DNA of 64,000 nucleotides from Thunnus maccoyii (GCF_910596095.1 NC_056543.1:24686542-24750541), one strand, 5' to 3'; positions 40,601 to 52,423 are shown, numbered from the stretch's first letter. Notes: a model not told the origin generated them from the sequence alone. A program made the numbers and translations.

Positions 40601-43600
40601 AAAGGCTGCATCACTTTTCATAACAAACTACAACATCCTTTCACACAAATTAGTCAACCCAGTTTCAGTCTGAGGATATTAACATGGTTTCCTTTGTAAT
40701 TGAGGGTCAACTGTCAGGTCAGGTTGTAAATCAGAGCCCATTTACAGTCAGCAGGCAGCTCTGCAGTGAGTTATTAAGCCAAATATGTGGCTGTGCATTT
40801 AATACCTGCATGTTTTTACCTCAGTGAGCTGCTACACTGAATCAATTCTTCCCTCAGAGCACCGAACGGCCGAAAAAAGATGCTCTGACAGAGTGAGAGT
40901 GCCATCTACTGTGCAATATCATAACATGTTTTCTCCTGAGTGTCTCACACACTGCCTGGTTATATGTGTTTGTCAAACACACCGCTGCAGTGCAGCTGTG
41001 AAACCATTCGTTATGACACATACCATAAACCGTAATCACAATGTCCCTGGTTCAAATCCAGTGAGGGACCTTAGTTGTCTGTTACAAAAGGGTAAAAATA
41101 CACAATACATACAATATACAATTTTTTTAAAAGTATCCTCAACTAAACAAAAATACTGTGTAGGAATTGCATTTATTCTTAAGTTTTGAACTCTATGTAG
41201 ATAAAGATCTGAAGGAAGGTTAAGTAAGTGGAAAAAAAAATATTCAGGTAAGTATGCCCAGGTCTCACCACTGCTCTGGCTGTCACAGTCGGCGCCAATA
41301 AAGACGTGCCCGCATACAAAGGTCAACAGCGCCCTCTGCAGTTTGGGACTGGGTGTGTAGAGCAGTGGACCGCAGCAGGAAGGATCCCACACGTGTAACT
41401 GGTAGGAATGAGCTGTCAGGACATCACAGACACCCAGAAAAGCCTAAGAAGAATGAAAGGATGTAAGAAAGGCAAGAAGAAAATGAAAACGGTGCAAGCA
41501 ACGATAAAAACAAGAGTCTGTGCTTCCTGTCTGACCTGCAGCCTCACACTGTGGTCAGGGTGGGAGAGATAGTGATGACTCCTCTCACTGAGCAGACGCA
41601 GCTGGAGCCTCTGGGCCACAGCCTTATCCTGAGACACACACACACACACACACACACACAGGGCTTTAGGGCAAGGAAAACTGATGATTGACAAACTGTG
41701 CTGCATTTTGCATTAAATTTGGTTAATGTACAAGCTTTCTAGAGAGGAACAGGTGGGCTGAAATTGTAACAAACATTATACTCTCTTGCTCATTAGTCAT
41801 CTCCCCCTCTTTTCTTCATGTGTCATCTGCATCACCCTTCTTCCTGTTTACTTGACGCTTTCTTTGCTGAAGTTCTGATACGTGAGTCGCTGCACTGCCT
41901 GGTTGTAATTGTTGGTACCTGAGACTTTAAGTTCCTTCTACTATCACTGTGGGGCTGGGAACACATAACTATTTTAATTAATCTCCACTGATAATGCATT
42001 AAAATCAACGCCACAGATGGTACAAACAAAAATAAAAAACATAAGATGTGAACTAAGATGTGAATATTTATCAGTAGAATACATACTTATAATTGTTCAA
42101 TACACAGGTATCAATATTTTAGGCAATTTTTCAAAATCTCTTACAAACTTTTTTATAGTCATATTGCTAAATTGTCATAGTTGCACTAGTTAAAAGCTTC
42201 AGCTTCAGCCTGAAAGGTAAATCAGAGGTAACTCACTTTGGATGTTAGAGTTTCACCGCTCGTGTTGAGAGACCAGAGCATGGAGTAACACAGACACTGT
42301 AGTACTTCCAGTAGCACCTTCAGAAAAAAGAGAAAGAGACTGAGTAAACTTAAAATAGAAAGACAGTGAAAACTTGAGGTCATTGTTGATATATGAGAAT
42401 ATGTGATTTTTAAAAAAGTTATCAGGAATTATCAGGTGCTAAACTTGGAGAGAGGGCAGTGATGGTACCTCAGGCGGCGCTCCTCCCTGGCTGCTCTCCG
42501 CTGACAGGAGAGGGGACAGCAGGTCAAACAAATTCCACCGGGAGAGGTCATGACAGCTATCACAACATGCAGAGACACAGGTGTGTACAGCAAATAAATA
42601 CATAAATAAATAATAAATAAATCACTGGCAGAATATTAAGCTCACATTTCACATTTCATTTTGAACAGCTGTCAAATCGTACTTGTGGAAAGCTCTGAGT
42701 TTCTTCAGTGTGGCTAAAATTTCTCCTGTTTTCTCCTCGTCAGCAGAGAAACTGTCATCCTGTGACAGAGAGGTAAGAACAGGAAATAATAAATCATCTT
42801 GTCAAGTCAAGTCATGCCTCTATACCAGTGGTTCCAAACCTTTTTCGCTTGTGACATCTTAATGTAAAGTAATGTCTGCTAGAGACCCCTAATCACAGGT
42901 TAAGGCCTTTTCACATTTACTTTAATCGGAACTAAGGTTTCTAGCCAAAACCATGAAAAACACAAAAAACATGGAAAAACTGTCCACATACATTTGGCCA
43001 TATAGTATAATTCACCTTGACTGAGTCCTCCAGCAGTGCTGTCAGTTGGTCCACCCAGCCCTGGACCAGGGTGTCTCTGGCAGTCTGAGCCATGGAGCAC
43101 CAGGCTGTCTCCTCCCCACACAGACTGAGGTACGTGCGGGCCGCTGCCTCCAGGACAGCAGGGTCCGAGTGGAGGTTTAGAACTGTTCCCATCTCTGCCA
43201 TCAGGCTGGATGCCACCTGAGGAAGAGGATCAGAGACACGCCTACTACTTTGAATATTTGTACCCAAAAGCTAATACCAATTTGCGCAAATAATGACAAT
43301 GTCAAGGAGCTAAAACAATTAGCTGATTGACATAAAACTAAATGAGAATTTTAACAATTCATGAATACTAAGTAATGTTTCCAGTCATAATTTCACCATT
43401 AAAAATCTGCCCAGCGCAGCCTTGAGGCATGCACAATGTTCTCAGCATTTTTCCTTTATTTTAATAATACATTTATAACTATTAACTATTTAATTAAACT
43501 ACTCACATTGATAACAGTGGCCCAGTAATAATAATAGTAATACATTCTCAATTAAAACAAAAGTTTGATTTCATGGCTCCAGTTCTTTGGTCCAACACTA

Positions 43601-46600
43601 CAGAGCTGCTGGTGACAAAGAAATTAACTAAAGATGAGCTAAGAGTGTCATCCCGTTCATTTTTCCACAGCAGTATTTGTGTAAGTTGAAAGTTTTGGAT
43701 GCAGACCTGCGTGTTTTCAGCCTCGGGACACTCTGGGAGGAAGTACTGAGGGATCTTCATCAGGGAGGCAACAATGTCCGGGCTACCTGAAAACTGCATC
43801 AACACCAAAGAACGTCAGAGATTGTGCTACAAAGAGGTGTGAATGTTACAAAATGAAACTGACAAACATTATAATAACAATTGTGTGTAGACTAAATACC
43901 TTGGACAGTAACTTTGGAAGCACCGGGAGGAGATGTTCAGTGAGCTTAGAGCAGTCATCAATCTGAACTTTCTTTTCTCTGGCACTCATAACCTGGTGGT
44001 GAAAACACATATTGACACATATATACTCACTGTGGAGGAACATTTAATTCAATTGTGGAAAGTATTATCTTGCTATGAATTATTATCCTATAATATTATG
44101 CCTTAACATTCCCTAGAGCCTGGGATAAAACCCTCCCTGTGACTCTACATAGTTATAGTTATATTGATCTAACTATATTAATATGTTGTCTCCTCCTCTC
44201 TTGCATCATTTATGTGAGTTTTCCCAGCTGCAGCCTAATAAACATGACTCTGCTGCTCGAGACAAGACCCGCCTCACACTCCTCTACTCCTCTACAACAC
44301 TCATTTGTAAAATATAATTCAATACCTGCATTGCTCAGTATTTCTATCACATCAGATTTCAGGTGACAGTAGATAGATAGATTTTATCAGAAATGTTTCA
44401 TACATGGGAACATACAGTACTGTATGTCCCACTAACCTTCTTGGCTCCGCTCCTCCCCGCCAGTGCTGGTCCCTCTGATGCCTGACGCACCGACGCCACC
44501 AAGATCTCCACAAGTACTGCTTGTTCTGCCCACACACACACACACACACATAGGATGATGACTGCTGTAGACTTAATGCATGTGACATAATCTCCCCCAG
44601 AGATGAACAGAAAATTTATGGTAAGGTTTATGAATAATAATAATAACTAGCAGTGGTATGTTATGATTTTCTCTCTCTTCTCGTTTCCTATGCTTAAACT
44701 TCTTCTCATTCACAAATCCTTGTGTCAACCCGTCTGGCCATTAATCTCTCTGCCACATTCCTTGAGTCACTCCATCATTGGATGTTGCTCTTTAAACATC
44801 ATCGTGATCCTGTCATTTTGTTTTTCAGACCTATTATTGGACAACATACCACCATCCGTGATCTTTAGGATGTCAGCAGTGATTCAACTGAGAGGGCCGA
44901 TCCTCCACCAGCTGGTGATCCTGTCCTATCTCCTGTCTTCATGGGCTTACATTTATTGAATATACTTCACTTCAGTGGAGACTAATCACCCATGTCTTTG
45001 TCTGTCCCTAATCTCAGTGTGCATTGTTATACTCTTCCAACTGTTCTCTCCTTATCAACATGGTCTTACATGTCTGTGGCATCAGAAATGTTCAATAAAC
45101 ACTAGATATAACAGAATGCTTGTGCATGTCTGCACTCATCAACAATATTGCTGGAAAAATGATTTCAACTGAACCAACTGACAAACTCCAGTACACTCCT
45201 GCCTACCTCACCACCACCAACACACACATACACACATTTTCTAACCTGGGCTCTGTGAAGAAGGGTCCTGCAACAGTATAGATGTGAGTGTGGGCCAGTC
45301 CTTCAGCAGTGCTCCACCACAGTCCCACAGACTGTCCACTAAGTACACCACATGCTTGTGCAGCTGTAGGCACACAAAAACATGTTAATGCCATATAAAC
45401 ACTGTCTCCACCTGCTACAATCATGTACAAAACACACATACTGTTGTGATCTAAACATACCACATGTCCCTCTATATCATAAGTGCATTCAAATGTTTTT
45501 ATTTGCCAAAATAAATCCCTTGAATTGAAAGGGCCAGTTCATTTCACCTCAGAGTCCTGGTAGAACTGCAGCAGAGCCTTCAGTCTGGCAAATGTTTGCT
45601 CTTTATGAGCCTCCTCTTCATTCATTCCATCCTGATTATCAGCTGCAGGAGCAAAGGTGTTGAGAAGCCTGAAAGAGGCCAACAATATCCAGGTAAATAA
45701 TAATGACTTTTTCTTTTTTTTTTGAAATGATGGAAATCGACATACCTTGAGAAGAGCAGCTCCCCTGCGGTGGCTGCAAGAGGGCGCTGCGAGGAATAAA
45801 CAAACTGGAGGAGCTGCTTGTAGTCCTCTGGACTGAGCACATCATCAGACATTCTGAGGAGTCAGAAGGAATTTGATGCAAAGAACAATGGTGGGAAAAA
45901 AATAATGATTTAAAAAGGATGCTAACAACAAACAGGCTGGAAACTCACTTGGAGATGAGCACCAGCAGTTTCATGGTCTGCACAGCCACTTCATTGTCCT
46001 TATCCAGAGTCATGGAGATCAGCCGGTCCTGGAGTAGTCAGACAGTCAACGTCACACATGAACATGTACACTTACACAAACATTTCTGTTTAAACCTGTA
46101 TTAATTATCATTTTGAATAACAATAACATTGCATCAACTCTGTGGAATGTGAAAGTAGTGTTTGTAGAATCGCATGCAGCATCAAAAACACAGCACCCAA
46201 CTCCTCGGCTCTTTAGAGCTTTTTGACCTATTTTAGCTCATTGTTTTTGTTTTACGCCCATAAATTATTGTCATTGTTTATATGTTCTTCTGCCCCCTAG
46301 TGGTCAAAAATCAGTTAATGCAGCTTTAAAGAGAAGTGGTTACCTTGAAGCGGCTGGTGAACAGGTCTAGTTTAGGCAGGAGCAGAGGATCTCCATATAA
46401 ATCCTGTAGACCTAACACACACTTCAGACGCACATCTGGTATCTGGAAAATGATACGCATGTCAAAGATTAATAGCGTATATAGTTTTTAGCTGGTTTTC
46501 AATTTTACAAGAAAGGCCAAAGACAAAACATTTCTAGTTATGATGACTAGTTTCACAGCAGTCAGCCAACATTCTCAAAAAAATATTATTCACAAAAGTA

Positions 46601-46801
46601 TCAAAATTATTATTATTTTTACGTTTATGTTTATAAGTTTGTCTTTGTTGTTGTTTACCTTGTCATGCATCATCCAGCCCATGTATTTGAGGTAACTATC
46701 ATTGAGAAATACAGAGCTGTAGAGTTTCATCCACAAACCCAACTCCTCCATACAGAGAGAGCGAATTTCTGGAAGCACATCACTGTATGGACACACACAC
46801 A

Positions 46802-46843
<42 letters not shown>

Positions 46844-49800
46844 GTCAGCTCCAAACCGAATTAGATTTAAAGCTATGTTGAAACCAACACTATGAGAGAA
46901 ACAGGTGAATGTACCGATATCGCTTAAGAAAAATTCCCTTGAAGATGATGTCCATCATGCCCTCTATCTCTGCCTTCTTCTCCTGCAGCTTAAGGACATT
47001 AGTAAAGGCACCCAGTGAGTAAGATGTGTCTTACTTCTTTCTACACAGGTATCGTGTACAACGGGTCTTACCTCTGTGATCTTCTTCTGTATTCTCTCCA
47101 GTTGGGGCGTGCTTTTCTGCCTCATGGTCTTCGTCTTCTGCACCGCCTGCAGTTTCTGACTGTTTTCAATGCCGACGCTCAGGCTCAGAGCCACACTCAC
47201 CAGAGAGCTCAGCAGCTTCACCGCTTATCAAGGACCCCCAGATTAAAACCCAGAGTACAGATTAGTTTATTGAATATACTTATGTATCTGAGTGTGGGTA
47301 TGTTTTCTATCACTTACCTGCCAGCGTGCAGGTGTGTCTGAAGGCTCGTACATACGAGTTGGACAGCTCAGTGAGCAGTGAGATGAGGGTGTTTATCAGA
47401 TAACTGTCAAAGATGACGCTGTGCTGACACTGAGCCACCAGCACCGATACAAAGTCACAGAACTCAGAGTGAAACCAGCGGCCGTACGGTCCGGACTGTA
47501 TGAGAGGATACTCCACACTGTCCTGCAGTAGAGAGGAAGGGAAAAAGAGAGAAAAACACTTTAAAAAGCAGCAATGGCCTCAATGAATTTAAAGAGCATC
47601 TTCCCTGACATGACCTTTCTTGTTTAAACTGTATATTGGTCCGAGCCATAACAAAATGAGGGATTACTCAATCGTTTAAACCAAAGTTACCGTGTTTTTA
47701 GTGCAAGATTCCCTCTTTGTGTTTCCCCCAGACAGTGTTTCCTTGTTGGGATCATAACACTAGAAGATATATCATCCTCATACTACCTCATATTAGCTTC
47801 AGCTGAACCAGAACGAGCACTGTGCATTTTGTCTTTATAAAACCAAAATTAAAGCCTTTTTTAAAATATCCTCTTAAAGGAAGAAGACATTTTAACATGA
47901 TGAGAACAGTATTTCTATAAATTTGGACCCCTGTATCCGATTGAAAATTGACCTCTGGTTACCAGATGTTTGTGAAGATAAAGACTACATGAATGTCTGG
48001 TTGAATAAGAATGAAGAGTGAATCTGAGTGAAATAATGAGAACTGGAATGATCTGGAATATTTCCCTCTTTGAATTGTAACGTTTATGTAAAAGTACATA
48101 TTTGGAAAATGTTAATGTCATAAATTGTAAGAGGTTGAGTTTCTTGAAATAGAGGAGCCGATGAGGAGCAAAGATTGGAGCCAGTTGCAATTCTCAGAAA
48201 AAGTTTTTGTAGAAGCTCCTGAATAAATTAAGTATTTTAAAAAACACTGTATAAGGTATTAAAACACTAAATTGAATACATTAGAGCTTTTAACCATTTA
48301 CATGGCTGAATTCTATTTGCATCCATAGCAAATACGCAACTTTTTGCAAAAACACTCACAGTGCAATTCTATGCTTTTTCTCCTGATGGATGTATAAATG
48401 AATTATGTGACACTACAACATCCAAAATTTATTTGCAATCCATAATTGTCAGATACTACTCACTAATAAGTGCTCCAATGGAATTTTATCGTGTAAAGAG
48501 TAGAAAATAAGTGAATCAGTAATTGATTTCAGACACACCATGGGTTAATTATTCAAAACAAATAATATGTTTATCTCCAACTGAAGAAATTATTTTGCAA
48601 AAAGGTGCTTTAGATATTAGACTCTTCAATAACTGGAAGATGATATGTATATGAAATACTATCTACATGACTGTAATAGTACAGTAAGCAGGGAGGTACG
48701 ACCGACCATATCCATTGGCCATGTGACTGTGAGGATCCATGGAAAAGCCAGAAACTTCTTGTACTGCAGACCAGCGACCTGAAACACACAACATTACACA
48801 GTTTCAGTTCAAAGCATTAAAACTGATGCAACACACACAAAGGGGGAAGAAATACAGATTGAAGACCTCTTACCTCATCCAACTCCTCCACCATCTTACT
48901 CATGACATCACTGTCCTCTCTGCTCTGACACATCTCTGCTGTGACCACACCTGGAAAAGAGAGAGAAGGGAAACATAGACGCAATTCTTTGTATTCTGCA
49001 TGTGTGTGTGTGTGTGTGTGATGACTGCTTGCCTTTGCACCCAGAGCACTGGATGAAGAAGCTGATGAGATCGAGGAGAGACGTGTCTCTGTCTGTCACA
49101 TATGCCTCAATCCAATCATCAATCACCGCCTGCTCAGACATCACAACAGAGTCAATGAGTTTTTATTCATATTCTGAAAATGAGACTTACTACGGCATCA
49201 CCTTCCCACATCAAAATATACCAGGTAATATCAGCTTATCCAGGCTAGTATACTCAGGTGTTTTTATAAATAGGATATGGGCTCATTCTTTTTGTAAACT
49301 GTTTACTACTTTATCCATTACAAAGTCTATCTAATTTTACCTGCATGGCACTTCTGCCCATGGTGATAACCTCGAACAGGGTGACAGCCTCCACATGCCT
49401 CCGTCTGCTGTGGCTGCCACCTGCTCTGCTAACACTGCTGCGGCTGGCTTTGGCATTTTTGCGCTTGACATTCTCTAAGCCCTTGTGTGTTCTCTTCCTT
49501 CTTCTCTGTGGGGTTCGAAAACATGACGGAAAGGGATGTAAATAGATAAACTGTGGATGTTTTAAATTATTTACATTACTATATGAATGATTTTTCACCA
49601 GCGCATCTTGAACAGACCAAATTACAAATGTATTTCTGAATGGCAGACTCGTCTGCGTCATCGCCAAAGTCTCTTGTTGATCAAGGTGCAAATTCAAGCG
49701 AGCCACTTAGACACTTCCCTCCTCCACCTGGGTGATACTGACCTCCATCACACTTGAGCAGCACTTGGTGAAATAGCTTTCAAGAAATGATGTCTCTTCT

Positions 49801-50380
49801 TCATTTATTATCAATTATTAAATTGAAGTTGAAGCTCTATCAATGAGAGAGATTAACAATAATGATAAATCTGAAAATATCAAGGGCCACAACTAACGAT
49901 TATTTTCATGATCAATTAATCTGCCAATTATTATTAATCTTCTTGTCTGTACAAAAGGTTATAAAATAATGAAAAATTATAAAAAAAATTATAAAATCCC
50001 AGAGACCTTGTTTTTCTCTGACCAACAGTGCAAAAAGCAAAAGATATTCAGTTTACAATCATATATGACAAAAAGAAAACTCTGCATCAACAAAAGCCTT
50101 TTTTCCCCCCATTATAACATCATCAATAACACCTACCACACTCTTTTGTCTGTTCTCATTCCCGGACTCATCCTCTGAATGATTGACAGCCCGGGAGGAG
50201 TGTGCTTCACCCTGAGAGTTCTTCCTGGAAAGTCAAAAACATGAAATTGATAGATTACAAAAAAAGAAAAGAAAAATGATTTCTTAAGGACACTGTCAAT
50301 TAAGCAGATGACTTCCGGAGAGATTCTTACTCCTGCTCTGAGGGCCTGGACGCAGCTACAGCTGTGGGATCTGGTATCAT
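37673..50380 (-). CDS. stag3: Cohesin SA/STAG subunit, probably meiotic STAG3, spliced
   Basis: HEAT-repeat subunit that binds the kleisin and helps load cohesin on chromatin. Exons from start: 50331-50380, 50137-50224, 49341-49505, 49033-49129, 48874-48950, 47318-47522, 47072-47223, 46915-46988, 46659-46782, 46344-46442, 45949-46028, 45746-45853, 45548-45668, 45246-45363, 44437-44525, 43900-43992, 43707-43793, 43016-43216, 42683-42759, 42469-42556, 42237-42317, 41536-41628, 41269-41443, 39726-39862, 38828-38929, 38593-38744, 38381-38509, 38087-38277, 37927-38002, 37673-37808. All phases agree, giving 1154 aa. Family hallmarks: [24 protein letters not shown], the SCD domain near residues 293-378 ([16 protein letters not shown]), [13 protein letters not shown] and [15 protein letters not shown] basic region ([16 protein letters not shown]) lies near 47-86. 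Divergence from the near-invariant STAG1/2 sequences and a short acidic tail (DDDTVEVEL) favour stag3. STAG-family membership is certain; the paralogue is inferred. Confidence 0.9.
38996..39710. mobile_element. TTAA-bounded inverted-repeat element (MITE) in stag3 intron
   Basis: The left end TTAAAGGAATAGTTTGCATT and the right end GTCAAACTATTTCTTTAA form an inverted repeat of about 16 bp with one mismatch, both starting with TTAA. Longer imperfect symmetry includes TTTTGGAAAATACGCTT against AAGTGTATTTTCCAAA. There is no coding capacity over 715 bp. TTAA is the piggyBac target site, but the inner bases do not begin CCC as in most piggyBac ends, so the superfamily is open. Confidence 0.65.
39863..41268 (-). 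other. Long stag3 intron, no other gene seen
   Basis: About 1.4 kb between stag3 exons at 39,726-39,862 and 41,269-41,443. The 121-aa frame at 40,824-41,189 (+) has no recognisable domain. Confidence 0.5.
41634..41660. repeat. (CA)n, read as (TG)n at a stag3 acceptor
   Basis: On the - strand this TG tract ends a few bases before the acceptor GTCTCAG|GATAAG of the exon at 41,536-41,628, replacing the usual pyrimidine run. Confidence 0.9.
42822..42900. repeat. Fragment of a common teleost interspersed repeat
   Basis: ATACCAGTGGTTCCAAACCT, then GCTTGTGACATCTTAATGTA and GAGACCCCTAATCACAGG, is a familiar dispersed phrase in teleost genomes, related to the one nested at 52,725. Lies in a stag3 intron. 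Confidence 0.5.
44530..44550. repeat. (CA)n, read as (TG)n at a stag3 acceptor
   Basis: On the - strand it reads (TG)n then GGGCAG|AACAAG, directly abutting the acceptor of the exon at 44,437-44,525. Confidence 0.9.
44551..45245 (-). other. stag3 intron, nothing recognised
   Basis: About 700 bases. The + strand frame at 44,663-44,959 (98 aa) shows no domain and no splice context. Confidence 0.5.
46791..46841. repeat. (CA)n, read as (TG)n at a stag3 acceptor
   Basis: About 50 bases, the longest acceptor-proximal tract in the window. On the - strand it runs to within 8 bases of the acceptor CCATACAG|TGATGTG of the exon at 46,659-46,782. One TA interruption. Confidence 0.92.
47523..48873 (-). 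other. stag3 intron with one possible cryptic exon
   Basis: A 1.35-kb AT-rich intron between exons encoding VEELDE and DSVEYPL, which join in frame exactly as in STAG1/2. A 79-nt block at 48,700-48,778 has splice-like borders but is not part of the main reading frame; it is discussed as a finding. Confidence 0.55.
49001..49020. repeat. (TG)10, read as (CA)10 after a stag3 GC donor
   Basis: Lies 12 bases downstream, on the transcribed - strand, of the non-canonical GC donor ending the exon at 49,033-49,129. Confidence 0.9.
49884..50100. repeat. Teleost dispersed repeat (CAACTAACGATTATTTTC family)
   Basis: CCACAACTAACGATTATTTT, then GATCAATTAATCTGCCAATT and AAAAGATATTCAGTTTACAA, is the familiar order of a very common teleost interspersed repeat. 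It ends about 36 bases from the donor of the stag3 exon at 50,137-50,224. Confidence 0.6.
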
Positions 50381-50387
50381 CTCCTCC

Positions 50388-50441
50388 TCAGGTCTTCTTC
50401 ACACAGGGCTCAGGTGTGTGTCTCTGCATCTGGAAATTCAT
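50388..50441 (-). promoter_or_regulatory. stag3: Short upstream ORF in the stag3 5' leader
   Basis: An ATG lies exactly at the 5' edge of the exon (acceptor TTCTCAG|ATGAAT) and reads 17 codons to a TGA. Seven bases then separate it from the main ATG at 50,380, in a different frame. The main start is preferred because it continues through all downstream exons. Confidence 0.6.
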
Positions 50442-50864
50442 CTGAGAATTTTAAAAAAAAACAGACAGCTATTAAGACAATGTGCAACTACAATTATGAC
50501 TATCTGGCTCGTATTGACTCTGTCTATAGTGAGAAGAGGTTGCAGGGTGGCTGGTGGCTCCTCTGGCTTCATTCTTGCATGAAATGAATCTTTTGCATGT
50601 CTACTCCACAGGTAGGAGCAAGTGAGGGTTTATACGGTTGCTCAAGGACACCTCGGCAGAGTGGCTGCTTGGCCCCAGGAGGGTTGAACGGTAGAGAAAC
50701 AGCTAAGAGGCGAGTCTGCTATTCTGCCAGTCTGTTCGCTGACAAATAATTATCCAAAAGCTGAAATATCAACAACAATTTCATGAGCTGGTGCGTACAA
50801 TGTAACAAAGATGAACACTGGGTAAGACTAACAGGTCAGTCGCTCCTAAACTTTTCAAACTTAC

Positions 50865-51140
50865 CCTCTTTACATTGCTTCGTGCTTCTGTGATGTTCAT
50901 TGAGGTATTATTTTAAAACCAAAAGCTGTCAAGACTCAAATAGTTCAGATGTCTCCACGGATATCCTCCTTGTTGTGTCTTCGCCTCGGCTCTCACAGTC
51001 AAGTTGTCGGACAGCCTAACACGTCCTGATTGGGTGACAAATCAAAACACAATTACATGATTGGGTTTCCGCCACGTCACTCACACGTTTGTCCCGCCCC
51101 TGCCGGCTGTCACAGACAGACCGCGTCCTGTCGGGTTTTC
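50865..51140 (-). promoter_or_regulatory. stag3: Probable stag3 noncoding first exon and promoter
   Basis: A strong donor, AAAGAGG|GTAAGT, ends at 50,865 on the - strand and would join the acceptor at 50,441. Upstream (51,060-51,140) the sequence becomes GC-rich with CpGs and a CCGCCCC box near 51,094. The transcription start is not resolvable. Confidence 0.5.
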
Positions 51141-51465
51141 TGCATACCTCAGCGCTGTCAACATCTGCAGGAGACATTTCAGACCCAAGAGACATACTGT
51201 ACTGCAGACAGGAGTAGTAGCCTACTGCTGCCACACAAACCAATAAACAATAATGCACCGTATTTCATACTTCTTGCTGTAAGTTAGGTGTATTAACCTA
51301 GCCTGTTTGTATTTAACAAATGAAATTAACCAGTACTTTGTATTATGTTTTAACTACTAGTCGTTAAGAGGGACCTGTCGTCGCAGGAAATGAACAGCAG
51401 GAGGAGCCATTTACTCACATACGAGCAGATATCTTAAAGATCCCCTTCAGACATCTAAAAAGACA

Positions 51466-52028
51466 TACAGACGGGTGACAAATATAAGGAAAAACCTGTA
51501 CAGGTCTGAATGCTTCGCTAATACGGTGAGGGGATCTGGTGGCTCTGTTATGCTGTGGGGGCATTTTGCTGGCATGGTTTGGGTCCACTTGTCCCCTTAG
51601 AGGGAAGGGTCACTGCAAATCAATACAAAGTTGTTCTGAATCATCACCTTTATCCTATGATGAAACATTTCTATCCCGATGGGAGTGGTCTCTTCCAGGA
51701 TGACAATGCCCCAATTCACAGGACACAAGGGGTCACTGAATGGTTTGATGAGTATGAAAATGATGTGAATCATATGCTATGGCCCTCACAGTCACCAGAT
51801 CTCAAGCCAATTGAACACCTATGAGAGATTTTGGACTGATGTGTTAGACAGCGCTCTCCACCACCATCATCAAAACACCAAATGAGGGAATGGGGGTTCA
51901 ACCCTCCAGAAGAGTTCAGAGACTTGCATGTCAAGGCGCATTGAAGCTGTTCTGGTGGCATGTGGTGGCCCAAAACCTTACTAAGACACTTTATATTGGT
52001 TTCACCTGTCATTTGTCACCCGTCTGTA
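51466..52028 (+). mobile_element. Deleted Tc1/mariner element with intact ends
   Basis: TA target dinucleotides flank perfect inverted repeats CAGACGGGTGACAAAT (starting 51,468) and ATTTGTCACCCGTCTG (ending 52,026). Between them, 51,555-51,824 encodes the middle of a Tc1 transposase, with the catalytic motif DDNAPIH and then [14 protein letters not shown] replaces the usual Trp after HL, and later stops and frame changes break the rest. The DNA-binding third and first catalytic Asp are absent. At 563 bp the copy has lost more than half its length. It sits just upstream of stag3. Confidence 0.88.
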
Positions 52029-52423
52029 TCAAAATACTCTGTCAATCTACTGTGTCTGATATGGTTTTTCCAGGAAAAAAAGAATAAGTATCACTTTGAA
52101 ATACTTAAAATGACATCTATTCCTTCTCCCTCATTAAAAATTCCAGAATCTGTGAATATACAAATATTTTTCATTTCAAAAGTTCAACTGTTGGACACAA
52201 GATGTCTCCTGCTTCACTGAAAAGTCAATTCTCAGTGTATGTGCACTGATGCCTTCGAGTTTCCACATCACACATGTGTAAGTTGCATACTGGACCATAA
52301 TTGCTGCTCGTTGGCCCACACCTAAAAATCTCATTTTCAATGAGCTCAGAGAAACTTTCCACTTTCAGCAGATGACTGATGTTTTATTACAGCTGTTATG
52401 TGACTTGTTAATTTTGTTTTCTG

